Shown here: piece by piece, positions 49,042 through 59,505 of the stretch
Layout: each line of letters starts with the position of its first letter
Numbering within the stretch: the stretch's first letter is position 1
Source: Candidatus Omnitrophota bacterium
GTDB lineage: Bacteria; Omnitrophota; Gorgyraeia; Gygaellales; UBA12090
Assembly (NCBI GenBank): GCA_030674475.1
Contig: JAUSCZ010000037.1
Location: 1-60,805 of the forward strand
Length of the DNA: 60,805 nucleotides
Direction: 5' to 3'
Position numbers and translations under genes: made by a program
The notes under the pieces: model-generated
Told to the model about the DNA's origin: nothing
Databases searched by the model: none
The model's input: the letters and a program-made list of their open reading frames with translations, nothing else

Positions 49042-50202
49042 TCACCGAAATGTTTTTTTCAGTTTATCCACAAAACCTTCTTTTTCTATGTCTTCTCCTC
49101 GTAAGGCCGCGAATTGTTCGATAAGTTTTCTTTCCTGACTGTTTAGCTCGGCAGGAATTTCCACGTTGATTCTTACTAATTGGTCTCCCCTGGTGTAGCT
49201 GTGCACATCCGGCATGCCTTTTTCTTTAAGGCGAAATATTTTTCCTCCCTGGGTTCCGGCAGGTATTTTCATTTTAACCTTCCCGCTTAAAGTGGGTACC
49301 TCTACCTCGCCTCCCAGAATAGCCTTAACTAAGCTTATGCTGATTCCGCTTAAAATATCGTTGTTATGGCGTTCAAAATTATTGTCGGATTTAACATTAA
49401 TTAAAACATAGAGGTCGCCGTGTCCCTGGGTTCCGGCTTCTCCTTCGCCGCGCACCCTTAGGGATGAACCGGTATCTACGCCGGCTGGGATTTTTACTTC
49501 TATTTTGCGGGTAATCTTAGCCCTTCCCTCTCCATAACAGGAAGGACAGACCTGGCCTATAGTGTATCCTTCGCCGCGGCATTTAGGGCAGGTTTGCCTT
49601 ATCTGGAAGAAACCGCTGGACATAACCACCTGGCCCTGGCCTTTACACTGGACGCAGGTACTCTTTTTTGAACCCGGCTTTGCCCCTGAGCCTTGGCAGG
49701 TGGAACAGGGTTCATAACGGGGGACAGTTATTGGTTTCTCCGCTCCGGAATAGGCCTCTTCCAGGGTTATATCTATTTCAATCTGGAGATCTCTTCCCCG
49801 TTTACCCCGCTGTCTTTGCCGGCTTCCCGCGGAGCCGGATATATCAAAGCCTAAATCTCCGAAAATTTCCTCAAATATGCCGCCGCCAAAACCGGAATCT
49901 TTCATATTTCCAAAGATGCTTCCGAAGTCCGCGCCTTTAAAGATATCTTCGTAGGCATACTTTTGGTCAATCCCGGAATGGCCGTATTGGTCGTAAAGAG
50001 TTCTTTTTTGGGTATCGGAGAGCACCGCGTAGGCCTCGGAGATTTCCTTGAATTTCTCCTCAGCCTCTTTCTTTTTCTCCTGAGGCACCCGGTCTGGATG
50101 ATGCTGCATGGCCAGGTTGCGGTAGGCCTTCTTTATCTCATCCAGAGAAGAACTCTTATTTATACCCAGTATTTCGTAATAGTCGCGTTTAGTAGACATC
50201 AT
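49042..50202 (-). CDS. dnaJ: Chaperone DnaJ
   Basis: 386 residues. J domain with HPD (MQHHPDRVP), glycine/phenylalanine-rich linker, four CxxCxGxG zinc motifs (CSTCQGSG, CVQCKGQG, CPKCRGEG, CPSCYGEG) and the C-terminal substrate domain. Stimulates DnaK. Fourth to last in the heat-shock run; the next start could be ATG 50199. Confidence 0.97.
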   Translation of the reverse strand: MMSTKRDYYEILGINKSSSLDEIKKAYRNLAMQHHPDRVPQEKKKEAEEKFKEISEAYAVLSDTQKRTLYDQYGHSGIDQKYAYEDIFKGADFGSIFGNMKDSGFGGGIFEEIFGDLGFDISGSAGSRQRQRGKRGRDLQIEIDITLEEAYSGAEKPITVPRYEPCSTCQGSGAKPGSKKSTCVQCKGQGQVVMSSGFFQIRQTCPKCRGEGYTIGQVCPSCYGEGRAKITRKIEVKIPAGVDTGSSLRVRGEGEAGTQGHGDLYVLINVKSDNNFERHNNDILSGISISLVKAILGGEVEVPTLSGKVKMKIPAGTQGGKIFRLKEKGMPDVHSYTRGDQLVRINVEIPAELNSQERKLIEQFAALRGEDIEKEGFVDKLKKTFR

Positions 50203-50204
50203 AA

Positions 50205-50299
50205 AAACTTAAAAGTAAAAAGGCAAAAGCAAAAACACAACTCAAAATTAAAAACTTTTGAATTTTAACTTGTAGTTTTGACTTTTTCCTTTTAACTTT
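50205..50299. repeat. AAAGTAAAAAG word hairpin
   Basis: AAAAGTAAAAAGGCAAAAGC on the left faces CTTTTTCCTTTTAACTTTTTACTTTC on the right. Low-complexity hairpin between dnaK and dnaJ, likely to lower dnaJ expression or to cap transcripts. Confidence 0.6.
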
Positions 50300-52183
50300 T
50301 TACTTTCCTTCGTCTTCCGCCTTATACTCGGCGTCAATTATATCCTCTTCTTTATTCTTTTCTTTTGCCTGACCCTCTGACTTTTTATCTTCCGGACCTT
50401 GTTTTTTTTCTTCGGTTTTTTGCTGTTTGGCCGCGGACTGTTTATAAATCTCTTCAGCTAATTTATGCGAAACGGAATTCAGTTCTTCCGTTGCTTTCTT
50501 GGTCCGGGCGATATCCTTGCCCTTTAACGCCTCTTTCAACTCATCGATTTTCTTTTGAATATTTTCTTTATCTTCGCTGGACACCTTATCCCCGAATTCT
50601 TTTAAAGATTTCTCCGTGGAATAAACTAAGGTGTCCGCCTGATTTTTAATCTCTACCTCTTCTTTTTTCTTGGCGTCATCAGCGGCAAATTTATCCGCGT
50701 CTTTGACCATCTTTTCTATTTCTTCTTTAGAGAGTTTTTTAGGCGCGGTAATGCGGATAGATTGTTCTTTACCGGTGCCTAAGTCCTTTGCCGAGACATG
50801 CACAATTCCGTTGACATCAATATCAAAGGCTACCTCAATCTGAGGGATACCCCGCTGCGCCGCTGGCAGCCCGACTAAATCAAACCTGCCCAATTCCACA
50901 TTGTCATCAGCCATTTGCCGTTCACCCTGGAGCACGCGGATGGTAACCGCGGTTTGATTATCGGCGGCGGTAGAGAATACCTGGCTTTTTTTCGTGGGGA
51001 TAGTGGTATTCCTTTCAATAAGTTTAGTATTGACTCCGCCCAGGGTTTCAATGCCTAAAGACAGCGGCGTAACGTCTAAAAGCAGGACATCCTTCAAATC
51101 ACCCTTGATGATAGCTACCTGGATTGCCGCCCCTAAGGCCACGCATTCCATGGGATCAACCCCGCGTTCTATCTTTTTGCCTACATAGTCCTCAACATAT
51201 TTCTGGACAATCGGCATCCGGGTTGGTCCGCCGACCATAATTACCCGGTCAATATCCTTAGAGGTGAGTTTGGAATCGCTAAGGGCCTGTTCCATGGGAT
51301 GATGGCACCGGTCAATAATCGGCTGGATCAGTTCTTCTAATTTTGCCCGGGTGAAAGTCATAGTTAAATGTTTTGGCCCTGAGGCATCAGCGGTAATAAA
51401 GGGCAGATTGAGGTCAGTGCTTACGGTTGAGGAAAGCTCAATCTTGGCTTTTTCCCCGGCCTCGCGCACCCTTTGGGTGGCCATCTTATCATTCTTCAGG
51501 TCTATGCCGGTATCTTTCTTGAATTCCCGCGTGATATAATCTATGATGGCGTTATCCATATCGGTTCCGCCTAATTGGGTGTCTCCGGAGGTGGCCTTAA
51601 CCTCAAATACGCCCTGGGCCATTTCCATTATAGTAACATCCAGAGTGCCGCCACCCAAGTCAAAGACCATAATTTTTTGCTCTTTATGTGATTTTTCTAA
51701 GCCATACGCCAGGCAGGCGGCGGTAGGTTCGTTGATTACGCGCAGGACCTTTAAGCCGGCAATCTCGCCGGCATCCTTGGTGGCGGTTCTTTGGTTATCG
51801 TCAAAATAGGCCGGGCAGGTGATCACCGCCTCTTCCACCTTATCGCCCAGATAGGCCTCGGCATCCTGTTTTATCTTTTGTAAAATAAAGGCGGAAACCT
51901 GCTGGGGGGTATATTCTTTGCCTGGGACTTTAAATTTATAATCGGTTCCCATCTTGCGCTTGGCCGCCTGGATTGTTCCCTCGGCGTTTATCGCCGCCTG
52001 CCGGCGCGCCGGCTCTCCTACCAACCTTTGCCCGTCTTTAGTAAAAGCGACGTAAGAAGGAAAGGCCTTGCCTGAGGCTACCCCCGCTCCTTCAGCCGAA
52101 GGGATAATTACCGGCCGGCCTCCCTCCATAACTGCCGCCGCTGAATTAGATGTTCCTAAGTCTATACCGATTACTTTTGCCAT
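50300..52183 (-). CDS. dnaK: Chaperone DnaK (Hsp70)
   Basis: 627 residues. ATPase signatures [31 protein letters not shown] and [13 protein letters not shown], substrate-binding domain and a charged disordered tail. Folds proteins with GrpE and DnaJ, encoded on both sides. The gap to grpE is 52 bp. Confidence 0.98.
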   Translation of the reverse strand: MAKVIGIDLGTSNSAAAVMEGGRPVIIPSAEGAGVASGKAFPSYVAFTKDGQRLVGEPARRQAAINAEGTIQAAKRKMGTDYKFKVPGKEYTPQQVSAFILQKIKQDAEAYLGDKVEEAVITCPAYFDDNQRTATKDAGEIAGLKVLRVINEPTAACLAYGLEKSHKEQKIMVFDLGGGTLDVTIMEMAQGVFEVKATSGDTQLGGTDMDNAIIDYITREFKKDTGIDLKNDKMATQRVREAGEKAKIELSSTVSTDLNLPFITADASGPKHLTMTFTRAKLEELIQPIIDRCHHPMEQALSDSKLTSKDIDRVIMVGGPTRMPIVQKYVEDYVGKKIERGVDPMECVALGAAIQVAIIKGDLKDVLLLDVTPLSLGIETLGGVNTKLIERNTTIPTKKSQVFSTAADNQTAVTIRVLQGERQMADDNVELGRFDLVGLPAAQRGIPQIEVAFDIDVNGIVHVSAKDLGTGKEQSIRITAPKKLSKEEIEKMVKDADKFAADDAKKKEEVEIKNQADTLVYSTEKSLKEFGDKVSSEDKENIQKKIDELKEALKGKDIARTKKATEELNSVSHKLAEEIYKQSAAKQQKTEEKKQGPEDKKSEGQAKEKNKEEDIIDAEYKAEDEGK

Positions 52184-52235
52184 TTTACTGCCTCCTTATG
52201 TGTAATTTTAAAGCCGCAAAGGTTCACAAAAAATG

Positions 52236-52832
52236 TTAATCTTTTTGCGGATTTTGCGGGGTTAATTCTTTTTGCGCTTTCGCGGTCGCGACTTTAACCT
52301 TAGCTGTTCTGAGCACTCTATCGTTTAAAAAATAACCTTTTTGCAGCTCCTCTACTACCGTATGTTCAGGCAGTTCTGAATCTACCTGCATCAGGGCCTC
52401 AGAGGTATGGGGATCAAAAGGCCTTCCCTCAACCTCAATGGGTTTTACTCCGTTTTTTTTCAGCATTTCATAGAGATGGGCCAGAATCATCTCGATTCCT
52501 TTTAAGAATGTCTCTAAATTCGCGGATTTATTCTCGGCGTTTTGGGTGGTTCTCTCTAAATCATCAAGGATGCCTAATAATTCTGAGATTATGCCTTCAT
52601 TGGCGTATTTTGTGAAATCCTGGCCTTGCTTTTCCATCCGCTTGCGGGCGTTGTCAAAATCCGCCTGCATACGCAGGAGCCTCTCTTGATGGTCCTGGCT
52701 TTTTAATACTTCTTCCTTAAGCCGGTTATACTCTTCTTCTTTAAGGGTTATTAGTTTTTCCTGAACCGCCTCCTGCTCTACCTGGGTCTCCGGTTTTTTT
52801 TCTTCTTTTTCTTTCTTGTGGTTAGTAGTCAT
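52236..52832 (-). CDS. grpE: Nucleotide exchange factor GrpE
   Basis: 198 residues. A charged N-terminal helix leads to ADFDNARKRMEKQ, LLGILDDLERT and the beta domain with DPHTSEALMQVDSELPEHTVVEELQKGY. Releases ADP from DnaK. Confidence 0.96.
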   Translation of the reverse strand: MTTNHKKEKEEKKPETQVEQEAVQEKLITLKEEEYNRLKEEVLKSQDHQERLLRMQADFDNARKRMEKQGQDFTKYANEGIISELLGILDDLERTTQNAENKSANLETFLKGIEMILAHLYEMLKKNGVKPIEVEGRPFDPHTSEALMQVDSELPEHTVVEELQKGYFLNDRVLRTAKVKVATAKAQKELTPQNPQKD

Positions 52833-52835
52833 TTT

Positions 52836-53570
52836 TTATAAATTTTCTAAAGCCTTACTGATTAGCCCCGAAACATATTCAATGGTGGGAATCACCTGGC
52901 TGTAGTTCATGCTCCGCGGGCCCAGGACCGCGATTCTCCCCAAAGGTTTATTTTCCACATCATAGGTAGATACGATTAAAGAACATCCGGAGATTTCTTC
53001 GCACTCAAGCTCTCCTCCAATATAGACATTCAATTTTTTTTCTAAATTCCGGTTGAGGATGTCTAAGAGCCGCTTTTTTTCCTCCAAAACTTTTAAGACA
53101 TTGCGTATTTTTTCGATATTCCTGAATTCCGGATGTTCAGCTATAAAAGAGGCGCCATTATAGTATATCTTATTGCCTTTGTTTAAAAAAGAAACTATTC
53201 CCGCGCAGTGGGTAAAGCTGGAAAGCACCTCTGATGTTTTTTCTAAAATGTCCTCCAGCACCTTTATCTGCCGCTGGTATTGTCCGGTAAGACGTTTTTT
53301 TTCTTCTTCTAAAAGCCGCATCTGGGTCAAGAGCGTATCCACATAATAACGGTAGCCTTTATCCGTGGGCACGCGCCCGCCGGAGGTATGCATATGGGTA
53401 AGATATCCCAGATCTTCCAGCTCCGACATGGTGTTTCTGACTGTGGCTGAGGAGCAGTCAAAATGCGGGCAGATGTCTTCCGAACTGATGGCGTTCGAAG
53501 TTTTAATATGACTTTCAATTACCGCGGAAAGCATTTCCCGGTTTCTATTGTGACGGTCGCTTGAGCGCAT
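52836..53570 (-). CDS. hrcA: Heat-shock repressor HrcA, short form
   Basis: 244 residues. The N-terminal winged helix is intact (SSATVRNTMSELEDLGYLTHMHTSGGRVPTDKGYR). The following GAF-like and insert regions are much reduced, since HrcA is usually ~340 residues. The end (GRIAVLGPRSMNYSQVIPTIEYVSGLISK) is normal. It should bind the CIRCE element at 56299 upstream of clpB. Four base pairs separate it from grpE. Confidence 0.93.
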   Translation of the reverse strand: MRSSDRHNRNREMLSAVIESHIKTSNAISSEDICPHFDCSSATVRNTMSELEDLGYLTHMHTSGGRVPTDKGYRYYVDTLLTQMRLLEEEKKRLTGQYQRQIKVLEDILEKTSEVLSSFTHCAGIVSFLNKGNKIYYNGASFIAEHPEFRNIEKIRNVLKVLEEKKRLLDILNRNLEKKLNVYIGGELECEEISGCSLIVSTYDVENKPLGRIAVLGPRSMNYSQVIPTIEYVSGLISKALENL

Positions 53571-53615
53571 TTATAAAGGTTGGTTTATAGGTAATCATTC
53601 TTAAGAAACTTAACG

Positions 53616-56243
53616 CTATATTTTAACAAAAATAATCTCGTTGTCAATGGTTTGGCTTGTTTCGGTCTTGGGCTTGGCTGTTTCCTCATCTATTTCCGGG
53701 AGATGTTTTATCCGGTGTATGATTTTGTTGGTGTCTATATTTTTTATTTCTTTAGCGGTTATTATTTTTATATTCTCCCCCTCCTTGATTTCACCGCCCA
53801 GGATTTTTAAAGATAGTGGGTTCTGAATGTATCTTTGGATAATCCTCTTTAATGGCCTGGCTCCGTATACAGGGTCAAATCCGATTTTAGAAAAGAACTC
53901 CTTGGCTTTATCGCTTAACTGGAGGCCTATTTTTTTCTCTTCTAATCTCTTCTGAAGCAAATTGAGCTGGATATCAATAATCTTTTTAATTTCGTTTATA
54001 GGTAAGCTTCTAAAAACGATTATTTCGTCAATCCGGTTGATAAATTCCGGCCTTAGCCTTTCTTTCAGTTCTTTTTTGTCGCGCAGGTTTGAGGTCATTA
54101 TGATCAGGGTATTTTTGAAATTAATTGTTCTTCCCTGGCCGTCAGTGGCGCGTCCGTCATCCAAAATCTGCAATAAGACATCCAGGACTTCGGGGTGGGC
54201 CTTTTCAATCTCATCAAAGAGCACCACTGAATAGGGTTTGCGCCTAACGGCTTCGGTAAGCTGTCCGCCTTCATCATAGCCGACATATCCGGGAGGCGCG
54301 CCCAGGAGCCTGGAGGTGGTATGCTTTTCCATATATTCGGACATATCAATCCGGATTAAGGATTGTTCGTCGTCAAACAAAAACCAGGCCAGGGATTTAG
54401 CTAATTCGGTTTTTCCCACTCCGGTGGGCCCCATAAAGATGAAAGACCCCAGGGGTTTATGCGGATCGCTCAACCCGGAGCGCGAGCGCAGGATGCAGTT
54501 AGAAATTGCCTCCACTGCTTCATCCTGGCCAATGACCCGGCTTTTAAGCCGTTCCTCGGTCTTGAGCAGTTTATCTTTTTCTCCTTCTAAGAGTTTGTTT
54601 AAAGGGACGCGCGTCCAGCGGGAAACCACTCCGGCAATATCCTCTTCATCCACCTCTTCCTTGAGCATTGATTTTGAGCTTTGTAGTTTTTGTAAGCCCA
54701 AGTTTTGGGCGTCTAATTTTTTCTGCAGGTCTAATAATTTTCCGTAACGGATTTCGGCTACCTTGTCTAGGTTACCGGCGCGCTCGTATTTTTTTTCTTG
54801 AGCCTTTAATTCTTCAGTATCGTTTTTAAGTTTGCGGATTTCCTGGATTATCTCTTTTTCTAATTTCCAGTGTCCGGATAGCTCTTTAGACTTTTCTTTT
54901 AAAGAAGCCAATTCCTTTTCTATTTTTTTAAGCCGTTCTAAGGAATTCTCGTCTTTTTCCTTTTTCAGGGCTTGTCTTTCAATCTCAATCTGCATTATTT
55001 TGCGCTCAATAACATCTAACTCCTGGGGCTTGCTGTCAATTTCAATTCTTAGGCCCGAGGCCGCCTCATCAATCAAATCAATGGCCTTGTCCGGCAGGAA
55101 TCTATCGCTGATGTAGCGGCTGGAGAGGGTGGCCGCGGCAATAATCGCTGAGTCTTTGATGCGCACCCCGTGATAGGTCTCGTAACGTTCTTTTAAGCCG
55201 CGCAGGATGGCAATGGTATTCTCAACCGTGGGTTCGCCCACCATAATCGGCTGAAATCTGCGCTCTAAGGCCGCGTCCTTTTCAATATATTTGCGGTATT
55301 CATCCAAAGTAGTCGCGCCGATACAACGCAGTTCTCCCCGGGCCAGGGCCGGCTTAAGCATATTCGCGGCATCCACCGCTCCTTCACTGGAACCGGCGCC
55401 AACCACGGTATGCAATTCATCAATAAAAAGGATAATTTCACCTGTCCGGGAATGAATCTCTTTTAACACCGCCTTAAGCCTGTCTTCAAATTCACCCCGG
55501 AATTTTGCCCCGGCGATTAAAGCCCCTAAATCTAAGGAGAGGACTTGTTTTTCTTTCAGGCCTTCCGGGATATCCTGATTGATTATCCTCTGGGCTAATC
55601 CTTCCACGATCGCGGTCTTGCCGACCCCGGGTTCGCCGATTAAAACCGGATTATTTTTGGTCCGCCGGGATAAAACCTGAATCAGCCGTCGGATTTCTTC
55701 ATCCCGGCCGATGACCGGGTCTAATTTTCCTTTCTGGGCTAAATCAGTGAGATTGCGGCTGTATTTCTCCAGGGCCTTGTATTTTGCCTCAGGGTCGGCA
55801 TCACTAACCCGCTGATTACCCCTGATCTTAGCCAGTTCCGCTAAGAATTTATCCCGGTTGAGGTTATATTTGGCCAACAGGGTATCCTTGTGGTCAAGGA
55901 CAGCCAACAACAGGTGTTCCCAGGAAACGTATTCATCACCCATTTGCTGGGCTTCTTTCTCGGCACTTTGTAAGGCGTTATTCAATCGGGAAGAAAGATG
56001 GGCTTCGTTTGAGGAAGAATACACCTTGGGTCGTCCGCTTAGGTCATCCCGGAGTTGTTTTCCTAAAGAAGCGGTATTGACACCCAGGGCGGATAAAAGT
56101 TCGGCAGTCAGACCACCCTCTTGCTTAAGCAGGGTGGATAAGAGATGTTCGATATCCACCTGTTGATGGTTTAATTCCCGGGCCGACTCCAGGGCCGCGT
56201 GCAGGGCCTCTTGTAATTTTAAAGTATATTTTTCCAAACGCAT
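53616..56243 (-). CDS. clpB: Disaggregase ClpB
   Basis: 875 residues. Double Clp-N domain, first AAA+ (Walker [16 protein letters not shown] from about 203), coiled middle domain, second AAA+ (GPTGVGKTE from about 604) and a D2-small domain. Solubilises aggregates with the DnaK system encoded downstream. First gene of the heat-shock run, directly behind a CIRCE operator. Confidence 0.97.
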   Translation of the reverse strand: MRLEKYTLKLQEALHAALESARELNHQQVDIEHLLSTLLKQEGGLTAELLSALGVNTASLGKQLRDDLSGRPKVYSSSNEAHLSSRLNNALQSAEKEAQQMGDEYVSWEHLLLAVLDHKDTLLAKYNLNRDKFLAELAKIRGNQRVSDADPEAKYKALEKYSRNLTDLAQKGKLDPVIGRDEEIRRLIQVLSRRTKNNPVLIGEPGVGKTAIVEGLAQRIINQDIPEGLKEKQVLSLDLGALIAGAKFRGEFEDRLKAVLKEIHSRTGEIILFIDELHTVVGAGSSEGAVDAANMLKPALARGELRCIGATTLDEYRKYIEKDAALERRFQPIMVGEPTVENTIAILRGLKERYETYHGVRIKDSAIIAAATLSSRYISDRFLPDKAIDLIDEAASGLRIEIDSKPQELDVIERKIMQIEIERQALKKEKDENSLERLKKIEKELASLKEKSKELSGHWKLEKEIIQEIRKLKNDTEELKAQEKKYERAGNLDKVAEIRYGKLLDLQKKLDAQNLGLQKLQSSKSMLKEEVDEEDIAGVVSRWTRVPLNKLLEGEKDKLLKTEERLKSRVIGQDEAVEAISNCILRSRSGLSDPHKPLGSFIFMGPTGVGKTELAKSLAWFLFDDEQSLIRIDMSEYMEKHTTSRLLGAPPGYVGYDEGGQLTEAVRRKPYSVVLFDEIEKAHPEVLDVLLQILDDGRATDGQGRTINFKNTLIIMTSNLRDKKELKERLRPEFINRIDEIIVFRSLPINEIKKIIDIQLNLLQKRLEEKKIGLQLSDKAKEFFSKIGFDPVYGARPLKRIIQRYIQNPLSLKILGGEIKEGENIKIITAKEIKNIDTNKIIHRIKHLPEIDEETAKPKTETSQTIDNEIIFVKI

Positions 56244-56298
56244 ATTATTGCCCGTTATTCTCTCTGCTTCTTTACTCTTTGTTCTTAATTTACTTATT

Positions 56299-56325
56299 TT
56301 AGCACTCTTTTGGTGAGAGTGCTAA
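56299..56325. promoter_or_regulatory. CIRCE operator
   Basis: TTAGCACTC-9 bp-GAGTGCTAA, a perfect match to the HrcA-binding CIRCE element. It lies 56 bp before the clpB ATG; no second CIRCE is found before hrcA, grpE or dnaK, so the five genes are probably one HrcA-controlled unit. Confidence 0.97.
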
Positions 56326-56353
56326 TAAAAATATAAAAAAGTATGGAAATATT

Positions 56354-57622
56354 TTATTTCTTTAGGTATTCGTTAAACCTATGGATTATTGTATCCGGAA
56401 TCTGGGCGGTGATGGCGATGGACTTGCTGTTATATTTTATTTTTTCTACCTGGCCTTCCCGGTAAATCAGGTCTACCAAGCTCATCTTATCTAAAGGAAG
56501 AGATAGCTCGATTCTTTGTATGGTTTTAGCGACTTTTTGGGATATTCGGGACAAGAGTCCGTCTATATTTTCTTTTTTTAGGGCCGAGATGGCTACGGAA
56601 TCAGGAAAATCCAGTTTGTATTTCTCAATCCAGTTTTGCTCCTCTAATTTATCTACTTTATTTAAGACGGTGATAACCGGCTTACCCGCGCAATCTAATT
56701 CTTTGAGCACCGCCTCCACTGCCTGATGATAATCGTAGCGTAGGGCCGAGGATATATCTAGAACATGCAGCAGCAAATCCGCCTCTTTGACGTCTTCTAA
56801 AGTGGCCTTGAAGGCCTCAATCAGATGGTGGGGCAGGTTATGCAAAAATCCCACGGTATCTGAAATTATTACCTTTTGATGGTTAGGCAGAATCAGGATT
56901 CTGCTTAAAGGATCCAGGGTAGTAAAGAGCTGGTTATCGGCTAATTGATGTTCGTTGACCAGGGTGTTGAGCAGAGTAGTTTTTCCGGCATTGGTGTAGC
57001 CCACCAGAGCAATCAGCGGTAATTTTTGCGCTATTCTTTTTTTGCGGATTAGATACCGTTGGGAGCGGATTTTTTCTAAATCCGCCTTTAGCCGGGTAAT
57101 CCGGCCGCGAATTCTCCGGCGGTCAAGCTCAAGTTTTTGTTCTCCCGGGCCGGATGTGCCGATGCCGCCTCCTAAGCGGGAGAGCATTATGCCTTTACCG
57201 GTCAGCCGGGGCAGAAGATATTCCAGTTGAGCCAGCTCCACCTGGGTTTTCCCCTCCGGGGATTTAGCGTGCCGGGAGAAGATGTCCAAAATAAGCTGGG
57301 TGCGGTCAATTACCTTGCGTCCGATCGCCTCTTCCAGGTTTCTCTGCTGGGTTCCGGAGAGGTCAACCGAGAATAGCACTACATCAGCATTAAATTCAGC
57401 GGCGATCAGGTTTAACTCTTCGGCCTTGCCTTTGCCGATAAAAAGGTTGGGCGAGGGATTATCATAATGGCAGGTTAATTCCTCAATAATCTCCAGCCCC
57501 GCGGTCTTGGCTAATTCCTTTAATTCCCCGGCCTCATCTTCAATCTTAAGCGCCTTATCCCTGAAGGCGAATACGTCAACTGTAACTAATAAGGCCTTTT
57601 CTTTTTGATTCAGCTCGATCAT
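56354..57622 (-). CDS. hflX: GTPase HflX
   Basis: 422 residues. N-terminal HflX domain, GPGEQKLELDRRRIRGRI coiled linker and G domain with GYTNAGKTTLLNTL (G1), DTVGFLHNLPHHLIEAF (G3) and NKVDKL (G4). Ribosome-associated GTPase that splits stalled ribosomes under stress. It lies upstream of clpB in the same direction with the CIRCE site in between, and miaA further up, recalling the miaA-hfq-hflX order of other bacteria without hfq. Confidence 0.95.
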   Translation of the reverse strand: MIELNQKEKALLVTVDVFAFRDKALKIEDEAGELKELAKTAGLEIIEELTCHYDNPSPNLFIGKGKAEELNLIAAEFNADVVLFSVDLSGTQQRNLEEAIGRKVIDRTQLILDIFSRHAKSPEGKTQVELAQLEYLLPRLTGKGIMLSRLGGGIGTSGPGEQKLELDRRRIRGRITRLKADLEKIRSQRYLIRKKRIAQKLPLIALVGYTNAGKTTLLNTLVNEHQLADNQLFTTLDPLSRILILPNHQKVIISDTVGFLHNLPHHLIEAFKATLEDVKEADLLLHVLDISSALRYDYHQAVEAVLKELDCAGKPVITVLNKVDKLEEQNWIEKYKLDFPDSVAISALKKENIDGLLSRISQKVAKTIQRIELSLPLDKMSLVDLIYREGQVEKIKYNSKSIAITAQIPDTIIHRFNEYLKK

Positions 57623-57699
57623 TTTAGATGAGGTTGTATTCCAGTTTATTTATGTCTAAATTATGGTAATAGTTTAGTTTTCAGAAGCAAACCGAAATG

Positions 57700-57805
57700 T
57701 CATTCCCGCGAAAGCGGGAATCCAGACGCCTGCCTGCCGGTAGGCAGGGAACTATCTGGATTGCGTCCTCCGGCTTGACCGGGGGATCAAGCCGGACAAT
57801 GACGC
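57700..57805. repeat. CATTCCCGCGAAAGCGGGAATCCAG-type repeat
   Basis: CATTCCCGC/GCGGGAATC hairpin, a CCTGCCTG palindrome (57729-57748) and GGCTTGACC/GGGATCAAGCC hairpin with the matching CTGGATTGCG end. A compound repeat; its right half supplies the last codons of miaA. Confidence 0.8.
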
Positions 57806-58744
57806 TAATTTGGACAGCAATGATTGTATTCTTTTGATTAATTGTTTGTCATCGGCATCTAACCAGATAATCTTTTTATCTTTCCTGAACCAGGTCAATT
57901 GTCTTTTGGCGTAATTACGGGTGTTTTTTTTAAGTAGGTCTTTGGCCTGTTCTAAATCGTGCTTTCCTTCCAGGTAATCCCGGATTTCCCGGATTCCGAT
58001 GGCCTGTTTACAGGTAAGGCTTAAGTTTCCAGTGAGCAGTTTTTTTACCTCATTTACCAGGCCGCGCTCAAACATCTCATCTACTCTCCGGTCTATGCTT
58101 TTATATAAAACCTCCCGGTCCTTATTTAATCCAAAAACAATAACTTCATATTTATCCAAAAGGCCTTTTCTTTTTTTCTGTAGTTCGGAGATCGGCTTTC
58201 CGGTGAGTTTATACACCTCAAGCGCCCGGATGATTCGCTTGGTGTCATGGGGATGGATCCTTGCGGCGGACTCTTTATCTACCTCTTTTAGTTTTTGATG
58301 AAGATGTTCGCTTCCTAAAATTTCCGCCTCATGGTAAAACTCCTGACGCAGGGCCTCATCCTTGCCCGCTCCGGTAAAGATTCCCTCCAGGAGCACTTTT
58401 AGATAAAGTCCGGTGCCGCCAACAAACAAGGGAATTTTACCTTTTTGGTAAATGTCCTTAATTGCCTTGACGGCCAATCTCCGGTAGCAAGCGGCATCAA
58501 ACTCTTTATCCGGGCTTAGGATGTCTATGAGATGATGTTTGATTTCCCGGCGCTGTTTTAGGCCCGGCTTTGAGCTTAAGATATCAATCCCTTGATAGAC
58601 TTGCATTGAGTCCAGAGAGATTATTTCGGCATTGATTTTCCGGGCTAATTTTAAGGATAACTCGGTTTTTCCCACCGCGGTAGGGCCGGTGAGAAAGATT
58701 ATTTTTGGCTGTGGGTGTGAGTGGGGCTCAGGCCGGTGGGTCAT
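57752..58744 (-). CDS. miaA: tRNA dimethylallyltransferase MiaA
   Basis: 330 residues. P-loop GPTAVGKTELSLKLA near residue 19, LDSMQVYQGIDILSSKP, FVGGTGLYLKVLLEG and TWFRKDKKIIWLD at the C-terminal end. It prenylates A37 of tRNA, the substrate for MiaB upstream. The last ~17 residues (SLSGLIPRSSRRTQSR) are encoded by a dispersed repeat, so the native end was overwritten. It shares one base with the preceding stop. Confidence 0.95.
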   Translation of the reverse strand: MTHRPEPHSHPQPKIIFLTGPTAVGKTELSLKLARKINAEIISLDSMQVYQGIDILSSKPGLKQRREIKHHLIDILSPDKEFDAACYRRLAVKAIKDIYQKGKIPLFVGGTGLYLKVLLEGIFTGAGKDEALRQEFYHEAEILGSEHLHQKLKEVDKESAARIHPHDTKRIIRALEVYKLTGKPISELQKKRKGLLDKYEVIVFGLNKDREVLYKSIDRRVDEMFERGLVNEVKKLLTGNLSLTCKQAIGIREIRDYLEGKHDLEQAKDLLKKNTRNYAKRQLTWFRKDKKIIWLDADDKQLIKRIQSLLSKLASLSGLIPRSSRRTQSR

Positions 58745-59505
58745 TAAGGATAGATTCTGGAGGGATAACCTTTTTCTTCTAATATTTGCTTTAGGCTTTC
58801 AGCCTGTTGGCGAGTGTTTAATTTTCCCACGCGCACCCGGTAAAGGGTTTTCGCGCCTGAGTTTGTTTCTTCAATATAGGCGTCAAAATTACTCTTTTTG
58901 AGATTTTCTGAAAGTTTTTTGGCGTTCTGGGGATTGGCAAAAGAGCCGACCTGAACCGTAAAAAACTGATTATTTATTTCGTTAACTATATTAGTAGGAA
59001 TATTTGCCTCTAAACTCAAGGGGTATTTTTGCTTTAGGTTATCCGTGTATTCCTTGGCTTTGGACCAACTTCCGGACTTTAAAGCGCATTGGCTTAATCT
59101 TAAGAGCAGGGCGCTGGCCAATTTGGAATTAGCTTTAAGCGTGTCTTCATACAGCTGTCCGGCTTTAGAATAATCTTGCTCCATAAAAAAGGTATCGGCA
59201 TAAGCTAATTTTGCCACTTCAAGATAACGGCTGGACTTGAAATTATCCATCACCTGGGTAAGTTTTTCCCGGGCCTTCTCAGTATCGTTTATTCTTAAGA
59301 AATTCAGGCCGGCTAAATAAAGCGCGCTGTCCGGTGAATTGTCTCTGGCGATATTAATTCCGCATTCGTTGAGGCTCTCGCTGTAACTGCCTTGTAAATA
59401 TAAAGAGGCGGCTTTGTTTAGGGTGTCGGCATAGAGAGAGATAGTCAATAGTCCACAGTCAATAGTCAGTAGAAAAAAAATAAAGAAGAGTGTTTTGGGT
59501 TTCAT
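58744..59505 (-). CDS. SPOR-domain secreted protein with TPR-like repeats
   Basis: 253 residues. Signal peptide, four short TPR-like helices (AGLNFLRINDTEKAREKL, LAYADTFFMEQDYSKAG) and a C-terminal SPOR domain (FFTVQVGSFANPQNAKKLSENL, TLYRVRVGKLNTRQQAESL). SPOR domains bind septal peptidoglycan, so this acts in cell division or envelope growth. The signal peptide contains LLTIDCGLLTIS, encoded by the repeated word GACTATTGACT. Overlaps miaB by 4 bp and miaA by 1. Confidence 0.9.
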   Translation of the reverse strand: MKPKTLFFIFFLLTIDCGLLTISLYADTLNKAASLYLQGSYSESLNECGINIARDNSPDSALYLAGLNFLRINDTEKAREKLTQVMDNFKSSRYLEVAKLAYADTFFMEQDYSKAGQLYEDTLKANSKLASALLLRLSQCALKSGSWSKAKEYTDNLKQKYPLSLEANIPTNIVNEINNQFFTVQVGSFANPQNAKKLSENLKKSNFDAYIEETNSGAKTLYRVRVGKLNTRQQAESLKQILEEKGYPSRIYP

